Positions 42,128 to 50,587 are shown, numbered from the stretch's first letter. The stretch is 64,000 nucleotides of DNA from Natrinema hispanicum (GCF_004217335.1 NZ_SHMP01000008.1:153816-217815); one strand, 5' to 3'. Numbers and translations are program-made. Notes: a model not told the origin generated them from the letters alone.

Positions 42128-43561
42128 ATGGCGAAACATACCCGCCGACAATTGATTGCAACGAGTCTTGGAGCAGCCACGCTCGGGACGACCGCAGGGT
42201 GTCTCTCGGATTCTTCGGGCAGCGACGGGACAGTGGCACAGTCATCCTTTTTCGTGTTTGGGGATTTTGCGAGCAAGGTCGCAGGCGACACTGCTACCGT
42301 AGAGACACTCGTCCCGATCGGAAAGCATGGACACGGATGGGAACCGGGCCCGAAGGTCCAAGGAACGGTTCTCGAGTCCGATCTGTTTATCCACGGGATG
42401 GAAGGGTTCCAACCTTGGGCTGACGACCTCGTCCAGAGCGTTCGAGACGACGACGACGTGCAAACCGTGGCCGTTGGCGAGGGAATCACCTTCCGTGAAG
42501 GCGATCACGAACACAGTCACGACGACACACACAGTGACGACTCCCTCGACAGTCACGCAGTGTCTCACGCGTGTGGCCACATGGAAGACGGCGATAGGGA
42601 TTCACTCACTGCGGCTCCGTCTGCAGCGAACGCGGCGACGTTCTCACAAACCCACCAGCCGTACGCCGTCGAACGTCCCGAAGGGACCGGCTACGTTGCG
42701 TTCGAAGCCGACGAGAACGGTGAGTACGCGTTCTTTATCGACAGCCACGACACCGTACACCCGACTTCGGGCTCCATCGTTCACGAAGCCCACAGCGTCG
42801 AGAGTTGCGACGGCATCGAGGAGTACTACGTGGTTCACACCGAAACAGGGACTATCACGCTCGAGCTTACCGGTGACACCGGGTCGACCGTGACAGTACT
42901 GGCGGAAGGCGTCTCTCGTGACGACGGCGAGCACGATCACGGAACTGCGGACGATCACGACCACACCAGTGACGACGAGGACGCGCACGCAGCCGAGGAA
43001 GACGGTCACGATCACGACCACGCCAGCGGCCGCGATCCGCACTTCTGGCTCGATCCAATGCGCGCCAAACAGGCGGTCGAGACCATCCGCGACAGCTTCG
43101 CCGATGTCGACGGCGACAATGCCGAGGTGTATACCGAAAACGCTGATGCGTACAGCGCCAGACTGGACGAACTCGACGACACGTTTCAGTCCGAACTCCA
43201 GAACCCGTCCAAAGACGTCGTGTTCGTCGCTGGGCACAACGCCTTCCAGTATCTCGGACAGCGCTACGAGTTCGACGTGCAGACGCTCACCAGTCTCTCG
43301 CCGGACGACCAGCCCACGCTACAGGACATCGAGCGCGCCCAGGAGATTATCGCCGATCACGACCTCGAGTACGTCTGTGCTGATCCGCTCGAATCACAGA
43401 CAGCAGCGGAGCGACTCGTCGAAGAGACGGATGCAACGGACGTGCTTCCACTGACGCCGATCCCCGGACAGACTCAGGAGTGGGCCGATGACGGCTGGGG
43501 GTACGTTGAGATTATGGAGAACATCAACCTCGAGACGCTGACGGAGGCCCTCGACGCGTAA
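42128..43561 (+). CDS. ZnuA-like metal-binding lipoprotein with long His-rich loops
   Basis: A 477-residue binding protein. It has a Tat-type start (His-Thr-Arg-Arg-Gln-Leu-Ile) and lipobox Thr-Ala-Gly-Cys. The metal-binding fold of the ZnuA/cluster A-I class is visible in Gly-Lys-His-Gly-His-Gly-Trp-Glu-Pro-Gly, Asp-Pro-His-Phe-Trp-Leu-Asp-Pro-Met and Ala-Gly-His-Asn-Ala-Phe-Gln-Tyr. Two His/Asp-rich insertions (about residues 122-150 and 262-300) probably buffer zinc. It opens a zinc-transport operon whose ATPase is truncated and permease is missing. The gene overlaps the next one by one base. Confidence 0.85.
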   Translation: MAKHTRRQLIATSLGAATLGTTAGCLSDSSGSDGTVAQSSFFVFGDFASKVAGDTATVETLVPIGKHGHGWEPGPKVQGTVLESDLFIHGMEGFQPWADDLVQSVRDDDDVQTVAVGEGITFREGDHEHSHDDTHSDDSLDSHAVSHACGHMEDGDRDSLTAAPSAANAATFSQTHQPYAVERPEGTGYVAFEADENGEYAFFIDSHDTVHPTSGSIVHEAHSVESCDGIEEYYVVHTETGTITLELTGDTGSTVTVLAEGVSRDDGEHDHGTADDHDHTSDDEDAHAAEEDGHDHDHASGRDPHFWLDPMRAKQAVETIRDSFADVDGDNAEVYTENADAYSARLDELDDTFQSELQNPSKDVVFVAGHNAFQYLGQRYEFDVQTLTSLSPDDQPTLQDIERAQEIIADHDLEYVCADPLESQTAAERLVEETDATDVLPLTPIPGQTQEWADDGWGYVEIMENINLETLTEALDA

Positions 43562-43782
43562 TGAGCGACTCAATACCGACCGATTCCGAACCCGAGTGGA
43601 CCGGATCAACAGAATCAGGGGCGACCGGCCCATCGCGTGCGGGACTGCTGGCGGTCGTCGTCGGGACGACGGGACGATCGGCCTGTACGATCTATCCGCC
43701 GGATGTGGCCGCTCCCTATCGAACGACGACGTGGATAACGGCCCACGGCGACTCGTTCGTCGATCTCGAGGACATGCGATGA
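43561..43782 (+). CDS. DUF7511-like protein in the zinc operon (73 aa)
   Basis: A 73-residue protein. The C-terminal part, Ala-Cys-Thr-Ile-Tyr-Pro-Pro-Asp-Val and Thr-Thr-Trp-Ile-Thr-Ala-His-Gly-Asp-Ser-Phe-Val-Asp-Leu-Glu, matches the pattern of the protein at 40749-40943 and, from memory, DUF7511. The N-terminus is acidic and low in complexity. The gene overlaps the ZnuA-like gene by one base and the ZnuC remnant by four (ATGA), so it is an integral part of the original operon. Function unknown. Confidence 0.65.
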   Translation: MSDSIPTDSEPEWTGSTESGATGPSRAGLLAVVVGTTGRSACTIYPPDVAAPYRTTTWITAHGDSFVDLEDMR

Positions 43783-43902
43783 CGGCCGAACCAGCGACCG
43801 AACGGCACCTAGCGGACCCGATCATCAGCGTCGACGAGGTGTCGTTTCGCTACGGTGAGCGGCCGGTCCTCGAGGACGTCTCGATCGACACCGAACCGGC
43901 CG
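43779..43902 (+). pseudogene. Truncated ZnuC-like ABC ATPase (5' remnant)
   Basis: From ATG 43779 the frame encodes about 41 residues that begin an ABC ATPase (Ile-Ile-Ser-Val-Asp-Glu-Val-Ser-Phe-Arg-Tyr-Gly-Glu, then Val-Leu-Glu-Asp-Val-Ser-Ile). It then runs into unrelated sequence and stops at 44051 without Walker A, signature or Walker B. The permease gene expected next is absent, and a flavoprotein gene follows at 43984. A deletion has evidently removed most of znuC and znuB. The exact breakpoint, near 43900, is estimated by eye. Confidence 0.75.
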
Positions 43903-43983
43903 TTCCAGAGCTGTCCTCAAGGCTGACGGCGGCGACGAGCAGCACTGGCACACAGCCACCCAACAATCACCGATCGAAATCCA

Positions 43984-45231
43984 ATGTACGAGTACGTCAT
44001 CATCGGCGGCGGCGTTCACGGAACCTGTCTCGCAAATCACCTCCTCGATAGCGGCGGCTACACGCACGACGACCTCCGGATCATCGACCCCCACGAGGAG
44101 TTGCTCGCATCGTTCGCCACCAAAGCGCGACAGTGTGGCATGCGGACGCTCCGTTCGTCGTTCGTCCACCACATCGATACCGAGCCGTTCTCCCTCGAGA
44201 CGTTCGCAACGGGACACGACCGCGGGGACGAACTCGTTGCAACGAACGACTACCCGAACCGACCCACCCTCGAACTCTTTCTGGACCATGCCAGATACGT
44301 TATCGACCGCCACAATCTCGCGGACTGTCACGTCCGGGGAACAGTGAGTGCGATTACGGATCCGGACGCCAGAGACTCCCTTCGAGTCGAGACGGATGCT
44401 GAGGCGTTTGCTACTCGTCGCGTCGGTCTCGCTCTCGGGCTCGGTCCGCAGCCGACGTACCCGGCGTGGACGGCGACGGTGCCAGACACCGCACCCCTCG
44501 CCCACGTCTGGGACGACGGATTCGATCCGATGGCGGCGACAGGGGTCGATGGCACGACGATCGTCGTCGGTGGCGGCATCACGGCCGCACAGCTCGCATG
44601 CCGCTTCGCGGAGCAGACGCATGTAACACTGCTTTCTCGACACGACTTGGAGACAGCACTCGCGGAAGCCGACCCATACTGGATCAACTGGGGACATATC
44701 GAGACCCACCTCCACACGCTCCCAGCCGGGTCTCAGGCGCGACACGACCGAATTCGGACCGTCAGAAACGATGCGACGATCCCACCCTACGTCATGGATC
44801 GACTGACCGATGCCCGTGATCGGGGCGACCTCACGATCCGTATCGGCGAGATTGCATGCGCCTACGCCACCGACGATGGCTTGCTCGTCCGGTTCGCTGA
44901 CGGCGCGTCCACAGCGAACGCACAGGTTCTGCTTGCGACGGGCCTCGAGCCGGCACCCGACCATCCGCTGGTCAGCCAAGCCGCCGAGACGCTCGGTCTC
45001 GAGCGCGGTGCAAACGGCTTTCCCGTCCTCAACGATCGGACACTCGCCTGGCGACGTACCGACGGCACCGACTCGAGGATATCTGTCGCGGGGAAACTCG
45101 CGGAGACGACGGTCGGACCGCTGGCTCGGAACGTCGTCGGCGCGCGTCGAGTTGCTGAGCGACTCCTCGCGAGTTGTCCAGATTCGCGGAGACAGCGCCG
45201 GACCGCAGTTGAACCTGCACACCCAACTTGA
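43984..45231 (+). CDS. FAD/NAD(P)-binding oxidoreductase
   Basis: A 415-residue flavoprotein with the FAD site Tyr-Val-Ile-Ile-Gly-Gly-Gly-Val-His-Gly-Thr-Cys at the start and a second nucleotide site Ile-Val-Val-Gly-Gly-Gly-Ile-Thr-Ala-Ala near residue 195. Ala-Thr-Gly-Leu-Glu-Pro-Ala near residue 319 fits the second FAD contact. The domain order resembles lysine N6-hydroxylase/YpdA-like monooxygenases. It occurs here next to zinc-homeostasis genes, downstream of the ABC deletion and convergent with the CobW operon. A role in thiol or metal-chelate redox chemistry is a guess. The sequence just before the ATG belongs to the deletion junction. Confidence 0.75.
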   Translation: MYEYVIIGGGVHGTCLANHLLDSGGYTHDDLRIIDPHEELLASFATKARQCGMRTLRSSFVHHIDTEPFSLETFATGHDRGDELVATNDYPNRPTLELFLDHARYVIDRHNLADCHVRGTVSAITDPDARDSLRVETDAEAFATRRVGLALGLGPQPTYPAWTATVPDTAPLAHVWDDGFDPMAATGVDGTTIVVGGGITAAQLACRFAEQTHVTLLSRHDLETALAEADPYWINWGHIETHLHTLPAGSQARHDRIRTVRNDATIPPYVMDRLTDARDRGDLTIRIGEIACAYATDDGLLVRFADGASTANAQVLLATGLEPAPDHPLVSQAAETLGLERGANGFPVLNDRTLAWRRTDGTDSRISVAGKLAETTVGPLARNVVGARRVAERLLASCPDSRRQRRTAVEPAHPT

Positions 45232-45337
45232 GGGGGATGTCCGTGATCCTCGCCCGCTGTGTTCTCTCGGCTGCGCCGATGTCGTAACTGCGATCTTCAG
45301 TTGCAACGCGATGAAAAGCGAACCGCGAGAAGCGAGG

Positions 45338-45604
45338 CTACACCAACGCTTCGGCCTGTTTTCGGAGCGATCGGTGAAGGCTCGAGTCGGCAGCGAGTCG
45401 TTCGAGGTCGTCGGTCGCACCACACAGATCGAGTGCAGACAGTGCCTGCCGACGATACGGTCCAGCGAGACCGCTCGTGACTACGATGACGCGAAGTTGC
45501 GTCGTCGCACCCGCCATGGCAAGCCCATTGATGGCGGTCTCGCGCGTCTGGCGCGGCACGTTTGCATCGACAGCCGTCTGAAAGAGCGAGCGTGGCGACG
45601 GCAT
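45338..45604 (-). CDS. HEAT-like repeat protein, CobW-associated (88 aa)
   Basis: An 88-residue helical protein with two or three HEAT-like helix pairs (Arg-Glu-Thr-Ala-Ile-Asn-Gly-Leu-Ala, then Arg-Arg-Gln-Ala-Leu-Ser-Ala-Leu-Asp-Leu). It starts 2 bases after the CobW-type GTPase stop codon on the same strand, so it is almost certainly cotranscribed. Small HEAT-repeat proteins beside COG0523 GTPases probably bind the GTPase or its client. No catalytic residues are visible. Assignment to the HEAT class is by helix pattern only. Confidence 0.6.
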   Translation of the reverse strand: MPSPRSLFQTAVDANVPRQTRETAINGLAMAGATTQLRVIVVTSGLAGPYRRQALSALDLCGATDDLERLAADSSLHRSLRKQAEALV

Positions 45605-45606
45605 CG

Positions 45607-46887
45607 TTAGCCAGACAGGCCGATCTCTTCGGCTTGATCCTCGCTCGTCTGATCGTCCTGTTCGGTCGTCTCTTCGGCGTTTTCTTCGCCACCAAACGTT
45701 GGGAAGCGGTCCTCGAAGGCAGCCCAGTCGGCATCCATCTCCTCGTCGGTCAACGTCGCGTCGTCGAGGTCACTACGGAGGGCATCGTGGTCCATCTCGG
45801 TGCCGATGAGAACGAGTTGGGTCCCTCTGTCACCCCACGTCTCGTCCCAGACGTCCGCGAGCTCCGGATTGTCTTCGATGTAGGCCTCGCGCTCTTCAGG
45901 TGGAAGGGCTGCAATCCATCTGCCAGCTGGCGTGATTCGGATCGACTGCCCGGCGACGTTCAATCCCAGTGCGATCTCCGCTCGCCCCGCCAGCCAGAAG
46001 TGTCCCTTCGACCGGACGACGTTCGGAGGAAGCGAGTCGAGTACCTCTGCGAACCGTTCGGGATGGAAGGGACGCCGCGACGAGTAGACAAACGAGGTGA
46101 CGCCGTGTTCTTCCTCGGCGGACTCGTGGGGATCTCGCAGCTCCTGCAGCCAGCCGGCCGACTGGCTCGCTTCCTCGAGGTCGAACCGACCTGTATCCAA
46201 GACGAGTTCCGGGTCGACGTTCCCGTGTTCGGTCCGGACAATCTCCGCCCGCGGTTGGAGCACCGCGAGCATCTCCTCGATTTCCGCGAGCGTCTCCTCG
46301 TCGACGAGATCACACTTGTTCAATAGGAGCACGTCACAGAACTCGATCTGTTCGACGAGCAGGTTCCCGAGGTCCTTCTCGGTATCACCGTCCATAAGCG
46401 ACTCTTTCGAGTCGAACGTCGTCCAGAACTGGTGGGCGTCGACGACCGTCACCGTCGTGTCGAGCTCGTAGTAGTCCATCACTTCGATGCCGGTCTCCTC
46501 GTAGAACGCAGTCGGATCGAGATCCGACTGGTCGAACCCCATCGTGAGCGTCTGGGCGACTGGAAGCGGCTCGGCGACTCCAGTGGATTCGATGACGAGA
46601 TAGTCGAAGTCGCGTGCCTGTGCGAGCTTTGCGAGTGCGTCGAGCAGGTCACCACGGAGTTCACAGCAGATACAGCCATTTGATAACTCCACCAGTTCCT
46701 CGTCGTCCTCCGAGATGTCGGAGTGTTCGGCAACGCGGTCGGCATCAACGTTTACCTCACCCATATCGTTGACGAGCACCGCGATGTCCAGCTCCGTTCG
46801 CGTGTTCAGTAGGTTGTTCAACACGGTCGTCTTACCCGCGCCGAGAGTGCCGCTCAGCACGGTGACGGGAATCGTCTCTCGAGCCAT
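45607..46887 (-). CDS. CobW/COG0523 family zinc-metallochaperone GTPase
   Basis: A 426-residue G3E GTPase. The P-loop is Ser-Gly-Thr-Leu-Gly-Ala-Gly-Lys-Thr-Thr (12-21). The metal-binding Cys-x-Cys-Cys motif is Cys72-Ile-Cys74-Cys75. The Glu-Ser-Thr-Gly switch and Asn-Lys-Cys-Asp base-specificity motif are present. The C-terminal CobW domain (about 270-380) ends in an acidic tail. COG0523 proteins deliver zinc or other metals to client enzymes under metal limitation. The gene is convergent with the zinc-transport remnant, and its promoter carries an inverted repeat around the TATA box. Zinc is preferred from context. Confidence 0.88.
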   Translation of the reverse strand: MARETIPVTVLSGTLGAGKTTVLNNLLNTRTELDIAVLVNDMGEVNVDADRVAEHSDISEDDEELVELSNGCICCELRGDLLDALAKLAQARDFDYLVIESTGVAEPLPVAQTLTMGFDQSDLDPTAFYEETGIEVMDYYELDTTVTVVDAHQFWTTFDSKESLMDGDTEKDLGNLLVEQIEFCDVLLLNKCDLVDEETLAEIEEMLAVLQPRAEIVRTEHGNVDPELVLDTGRFDLEEASQSAGWLQELRDPHESAEEEHGVTSFVYSSRRPFHPERFAEVLDSLPPNVVRSKGHFWLAGRAEIALGLNVAGQSIRITPAGRWIAALPPEEREAYIEDNPELADVWDETWGDRGTQLVLIGTEMDHDALRSDLDDATLTDEEMDADWAAFEDRFPTFGGEENAEETTEQDDQTSEDQAEEIGLSG

Positions 46888-47194
46888 CTGTTGTTAACTA
46901 CTGTGCCCACATTATTTATAATTGGGTGTGGGCTAACTCGAGTTATTAATAGTAGTCAGACGACACCGCAAATACGACTCGCTCAACGGTATCGTCGGCA
47001 GCGCAAGTTGAATTCGGACGACTGCTGGGATGCCGATCTCGGCTGCGGTCTGCGCCCCTGTACAAATATCACATTGTTTTCATGTTCCGACGCGGGCAGC
47101 CAACCGCCGCAATGACGGGTATCAGTATGTTCAGGCGGACGATAACCGGCCTATATCATGAAGTTATAAGTCGGCAAAGCACCCATGAGCACGT
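46888..47194. promoter_or_regulatory. Divergent promoter region of cobW-like gene and tenA, with inverted repeat
   Basis: GCCCACA at 46905-46911 and TGTGGGC at 46927-46933 form a perfect inverted repeat. Its spacer holds the TATA-like TTTATAA (46915-46921), 28-34 bases from the CobW start. This is a good candidate operator, possibly zinc-responsive. Nearer tenA, TTATAAG (47164-47170) lies about 25-31 bases before ATG 47195. No thiamin riboswitch was recognised. The remaining roughly 200 bases show no gene. Confidence 0.55.
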
Positions 47195-47860
47195 ATGAGC
47201 GCCACTGACGAACTGTCCACGATCGGGGACCCGATCTGGGAGGCGATCCTCGAGCACCCGATGGTCTCCCAGCTTGGGGAGGGAACACTCGATGAAGCGC
47301 CCTTCCGCTATTGGGTCCGTCAGGACTACGTCTACCTGATCGAATACGCCCGCGTGTTCGCCCACGGCGCGGCGATGGCTCCGGACCTCGAGCGGATGGG
47401 AACCTTCGCCGAGTTGCTGGATTCAACGATCAACACCGAAATGGACCTGCACCGTGCCTATGCTGAGACTTTCGGGATCAGCGAGGCCGAGCTGGAAGCG
47501 ATCGAGCCGTCGCCGACGACACAGGGGTACACCGATTTCCTCGTCCGGACTGCGGCGACGGGGACCTTCGGTGACCTCATCGCCGCGCTGCTGCCCTGTA
47601 TGTGGGGATTCAACGTCACCGGGAAGCGACTAGCAGAGCAGGGCCGGCCCGACCACGCGGGGTACGCCGAGTGGATCGATATGTACGCCGGCGAGGAATT
47701 CACGGAACTCACCGAGTGGTGTAAGGACCTGATGGACGACGTGTGGGCCGAATCGACCCCCGACGAACGCGACCGCTATCGCGAACTGTTCCGGACCTCC
47801 GCACGCTATGAGTACCGCTTCTGGGACGCCGCCTGGCGACAGGAGGAGTGGTCGATATGA
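47195..47860 (+). CDS. tenA: Thiaminase II / aminopyrimidine hydrolase, TenA (Cys type)
   Basis: A 221-residue TenA family protein. The catalytic Cys135 lies in Leu-Leu-Pro-Cys-Met-Trp-Gly, at the same position number as the catalytic Cys of Bacillus TenA. Asp44 and Tyr47 in Gln-Asp-Tyr-Val-Tyr match the pyrimidine-binding residues. Tyr-Glu-Tyr-Arg-Phe-Trp near the C-terminus supplies the conserved Glu. TenA hydrolyses aminopyrimidine or thiamin breakdown products to hydroxymethylpyrimidine for salvage. It starts a four-gene operon with a second TenA, a symporter and a tiny membrane protein, overlapping the next gene by four bases. Confidence 0.88.
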   Translation: MSATDELSTIGDPIWEAILEHPMVSQLGEGTLDEAPFRYWVRQDYVYLIEYARVFAHGAAMAPDLERMGTFAELLDSTINTEMDLHRAYAETFGISEAELEAIEPSPTTQGYTDFLVRTAATGTFGDLIAALLPCMWGFNVTGKRLAEQGRPDHAGYAEWIDMYAGEEFTELTEWCKDLMDDVWAESTPDERDRYRELFRTSARYEYRFWDAAWRQEEWSI

Positions 47861-48621
47861 GCGGCGATTCCGTCGCCGACACGTTCGAGGAGTACGCTGC
47901 GACCGTCGGATCAGCGTCCGGGAGCACAGGCGGCGACGAACCGCGATTTACCGAGTGGTGTCGAGCGCGTTCTGAGCCCAACTGGACCGGTGCGACCGAA
48001 CACCGGTTTACCGAGGAACTACACGCCGGGACGATAGACGACGCGGCGTTTCGCCGGTATCTCGTCCAAGACTACGCCTTCCTCGAGACATTAGTCGGGA
48101 CCTTCGGCCACGCACTCGGCGACGCACCCTCGATGGCCGCCAAGTCCCGGCTCGCGGACTTCCTCGAGACTCTCACCGACGATGAAGACGATTACTTCGA
48201 GCGGTCCTTTGACGCACTCGAGGTAGCCGCTGCCGAACGAACCGAACCCACGCTGCAGCCGGTGACGCGAGCGTTACAGGACCTACTCGAGCGTGCCGCG
48301 CGGGAGGGTGGCTATGCAGAAACACTCGCAGTTCTCGTCCCGGCCGAGTGGATCTATCGCTCGTGGGCCGGCATGGGGACTGCGCTACCGGATCGGGACT
48401 ACCTCTCTGAGTGGGTCACCATCCACGATAATCCCGCGTTCGACGAGTTCGTCGCCTGGCTTCGATCGGAACTGGATCGGGAAGGGGCAGCCGCATCGCA
48501 ACGACGACAGCAGCGACTGGCGCGGCTCTTCGAGCGGACGGTCGAACTGGAAGTCGCCTTCTTCGATGCCGCGTTCGAACCGTCTGACGAGCCGGAAGAT
48601 ACCGTTCCAGATGGTGATTGA
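47857..48621 (+). CDS. TenA-like protein without the catalytic cysteine (TenA_E type)
   Basis: A 254-residue TenA-fold protein. In the position of the catalytic Cys it has Leu-Val-Pro-Ala-Glu-Trp-Ile-Tyr, so it belongs to the Cys-less TenA_E group. Gln-Asp-Tyr-Ala-Phe-Leu corresponds to the Asp-Tyr binding segment. A C-terminal Glu near residue 230 is in the expected place. TenA_E members hydrolyse amino-HMP in plants and bacteria, and their partnership with TenA_C in one operon suggests sequential steps of thiamin-fragment salvage. An extra roughly 30-residue acidic N-terminus is unusual. ATG at 47857 overlaps tenA (ATGA). Confidence 0.75.
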   Translation: MSGDSVADTFEEYAATVGSASGSTGGDEPRFTEWCRARSEPNWTGATEHRFTEELHAGTIDDAAFRRYLVQDYAFLETLVGTFGHALGDAPSMAAKSRLADFLETLTDDEDDYFERSFDALEVAAAERTEPTLQPVTRALQDLLERAAREGGYAETLAVLVPAEWIYRSWAGMGTALPDRDYLSEWVTIHDNPAFDEFVAWLRSELDREGAAASQRRQQRLARLFERTVELEVAFFDAAFEPSDEPEDTVPDGD

Positions 48622-48623
48622 TA

Positions 48624-50156
48624 GTGGTACGGACAGCTGTGGCGCTCGGCCTGACCATCGCAGTGCTGGTCGGGTTCACCGCCATCGGACTCTGGTATTC
48701 GCGGCGACGGATCGGAACTGTCGAGGATCTAATCACGGCTCGGAACTCGACCGGAACCGGACGGACGACGGCGACGCTCGTCGCCTCCGTAATGGGTGTC
48801 TGGATTCTGCTAGCAGCGCCGGAGGCCGGGGCGAGCTTTGGGATCGCCGCCGTCGTCGGCTACGCGATCGGTGAAGCACTTCCGATGCTGGCCTACTCGA
48901 GAGTCGGGCCACGCATCCGGGAGGTAATTCCGAACGGCCACTCACTGACGGAGTACGCCCACGCTCGGTACGGCACGGCAATGTACGCGTTCGTCCTGCT
49001 GGTGAGCTGTCTCTATATGTTCGTCTTCCTCGCCGCCGAGCTAACCGGGATCGCCGGCGCACTCTCGCTCGTCGCCGGCGTCCCCCAGTGGCAGACTGCC
49101 GTCCTCGTCGGCGGATTCGTCCTGTTGTATACAAGCTATGGCGGTCTTCGGGCGTCGATCTTCACTGACTCGATTCAGGCGTTGCTCGTTTTGCCCCTGC
49201 TGGTCGTTGCCTTCGCGGGTGCGATCGTCTCACTCGGTGGTGCCGGCGAGATCCATGACGGAATCACGGCTACGAATCCATCACTGCTCGATCCTGGCTT
49301 TGTGCCTGGCCTCCAGTTCGGGCTCGCGCTGGCCTTTGCCATTCTCGGAGCCGAGTTGATCAACCAGCTGTGGTGGCAGCGGATCTACGCCGCCGAGGAT
49401 GGACAGACGGTCGAGCGGGGCTTTCGCAACGCGACCATCGCAAACGGCCTCATCGTTTTCCTCGCGGGCCTCTTTGGCCTCGTTGCGGCTGGCAACGCCG
49501 ACGTCGTGACTGACGTGACGAGTTCAGCATACAACGCCGACATCGCCTTCTTCGTGCTCTTACAGACCGCCTTCCCCGAGTGGATCGTCCTTGCGGTCGT
49601 CCTCCTCGCGCTCTTGCTGGTGATGAGTTCCGTCGACACGCTGTTCAACGCGCTCTCGAGCATCGTCACTGCGGATTTGCCCCGGCTGCTGTCCGACCCG
49701 GACGACCGGTCGCTCAAACTCGGTGCGCGCCTGTTGACTATCGTCGTCGCCGTCAGCGCGATCTACGTCAGCCTCCGTGCCCGGAGCGTCCTCCGACTGT
49801 TCTTCCTCGCCGATCTGCTCGGCGCGGCGGTCGCGTTTCCGCTTCTGTATGGCCTTTACTCGGAGCGGCTCACCGGTGCGGGCGCACTCGCCAGTAGCGT
49901 TCTTGGACTTGCGGTCGGGCTCGCGTACTTCCCCGACTTCGCTGGCCTCTTGCGGTCGATTCCGATTCTCGGTGGCATCCTTCCGGCTGCGGATCCGCTC
50001 TACTTGACGGCCTTCGGTGGTGCCTTTCTCGTCTCGACCGTCGGAACGCTGATTGCGGCACAGCTCTTTGCTGGCGAGTACGACCACGGCGAGCTCACAA
50101 CCGAAATCCAGCAACTCGACGAGCCGGCGACCGACGGCGGGGAGGTGCGCGACTGA
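48624..50156 (+). CDS. Sodium:solute symporter, predicted thiamin/HMP uptake
   Basis: A 510-residue membrane protein with about 13 helices of the SSS (SLC5) family: Thr-Leu-Val-Ala-Ser-Val-Met-Gly-Val-Trp-Ile in helix 2, Ser-Leu-Thr-Glu-Tyr-Ala-His-Ala-Arg-Tyr-Gly, and Leu-Trp-Trp-Gln-Arg-Ile-Tyr-Ala-Ala before helix 7. It imports a solute with Na+. Lying between TenA genes and a tiny membrane protein, its substrate is probably thiamin, hydroxymethylpyrimidine or a degradation product. GTG at 48624 is used; TTG at 48618 is the other in-frame choice. The stop and the next ATG overlap (TGATG). Confidence 0.8.
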   Translation: MVRTAVALGLTIAVLVGFTAIGLWYSRRRIGTVEDLITARNSTGTGRTTATLVASVMGVWILLAAPEAGASFGIAAVVGYAIGEALPMLAYSRVGPRIREVIPNGHSLTEYAHARYGTAMYAFVLLVSCLYMFVFLAAELTGIAGALSLVAGVPQWQTAVLVGGFVLLYTSYGGLRASIFTDSIQALLVLPLLVVAFAGAIVSLGGAGEIHDGITATNPSLLDPGFVPGLQFGLALAFAILGAELINQLWWQRIYAAEDGQTVERGFRNATIANGLIVFLAGLFGLVAAGNADVVTDVTSSAYNADIAFFVLLQTAFPEWIVLAVVLLALLLVMSSVDTLFNALSSIVTADLPRLLSDPDDRSLKLGARLLTIVVAVSAIYVSLRARSVLRLFFLADLLGAAVAFPLLYGLYSERLTGAGALASSVLGLAVGLAYFPDFAGLLRSIPILGGILPAADPLYLTAFGGAFLVSTVGTLIAAQLFAGEYDHGELTTEIQQLDEPATDGGEVRD

Positions 50157-50281
50157 TGGCCGTCATCGGATCGACGCTGTTTGCTGTGTTGTTGTGGGGC
50201 ACACTACTCGGCGTCGCGATCATATTCGTCTACGAACTGTATGCCATCGCCGCCGATGCTGGCTGGCTCGAGAGCATCTAA
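50156..50281 (+). CDS. Single-helix membrane microprotein partnered with the symporter (41 aa)
   Basis: A 41-residue protein whose ATG at 50156 shares one base with the symporter stop codon. One membrane helix covers about residues 6-26 (Leu-Phe-Ala-Val-Leu-Leu-Trp-Gly-Thr-Leu-Leu-Gly-Val-Ala) followed by a short acidic tail (Ala-Ala-Asp-Ala-Gly-Trp-Leu-Glu-Ser). Small single-helix subunits encoded beside sodium symporters are known (for example the YhdT/PanF and DUF485-type partners), though this one matches none I know. Stabilising or regulatory subunit is inferred. Confidence 0.7.
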   Translation: MAVIGSTLFAVLLWGTLLGVAIIFVYELYAIAADAGWLESI

Positions 50282-50407
50282 AACCGGTTCTATCGTCGCT
50301 CTGTCGACTCGTTCCCTCGCTGAGAACAGGAATGAAGCTCTCAGTATTCAAGTAATTCCGGGCGTGGAGCCAACAGTTCTATGTGTGATATCGCCGCCAG
50401 TGGTAAC

Positions 50408-50587
50408 ATGGCACATGCGCCAGAGAAACCGGTACAATACGTCTGCGAGAACTGTCAAATAACCCATGCAGGCACGCCGATCCATGAATCCGGAGGCGAG
50501 CATACGTTCGAGCCACCGGATTCGTGTGGCGCGTGTGAAGAGTCCTCATTTATCAAACTCACTAACTGGGTACACCACCACAAGTAA
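50408..50587 (+). CDS. Zinc-ribbon-like small protein (59 aa)
   Basis: A 59-residue protein with Cys-Glu-Asn-Cys and Cys-Gly-Ala-Cys knuckles 26 residues apart and a C-terminal His-His-His. ATG at 50408 is used rather than an in-frame upstream start. The long inter-knuckle loop carries His and Glu residues. The family is not recognised; it fits the general pattern of haloarchaeal zinc-ribbon microproteins. No operon partner. Confidence 0.55.
   Translation: MAHAPEKPVQYVCENCQITHAGTPIHESGGEHTFEPPDSCGACEESSFIKLTNWVHHHK

Noticed and set aside
42500..43030. His/Asp-rich low-complexity segments as possible sequencing artefacts
   Set aside because: Long His-rich loops are normal in ZnuA-type proteins and the frame is uninterrupted.
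46934..47194. A possible thiamin (TPP) riboswitch before tenA
   Set aside because: The conserved CUGAGA-type core and paired helices of the THI box were not found in this spacer.
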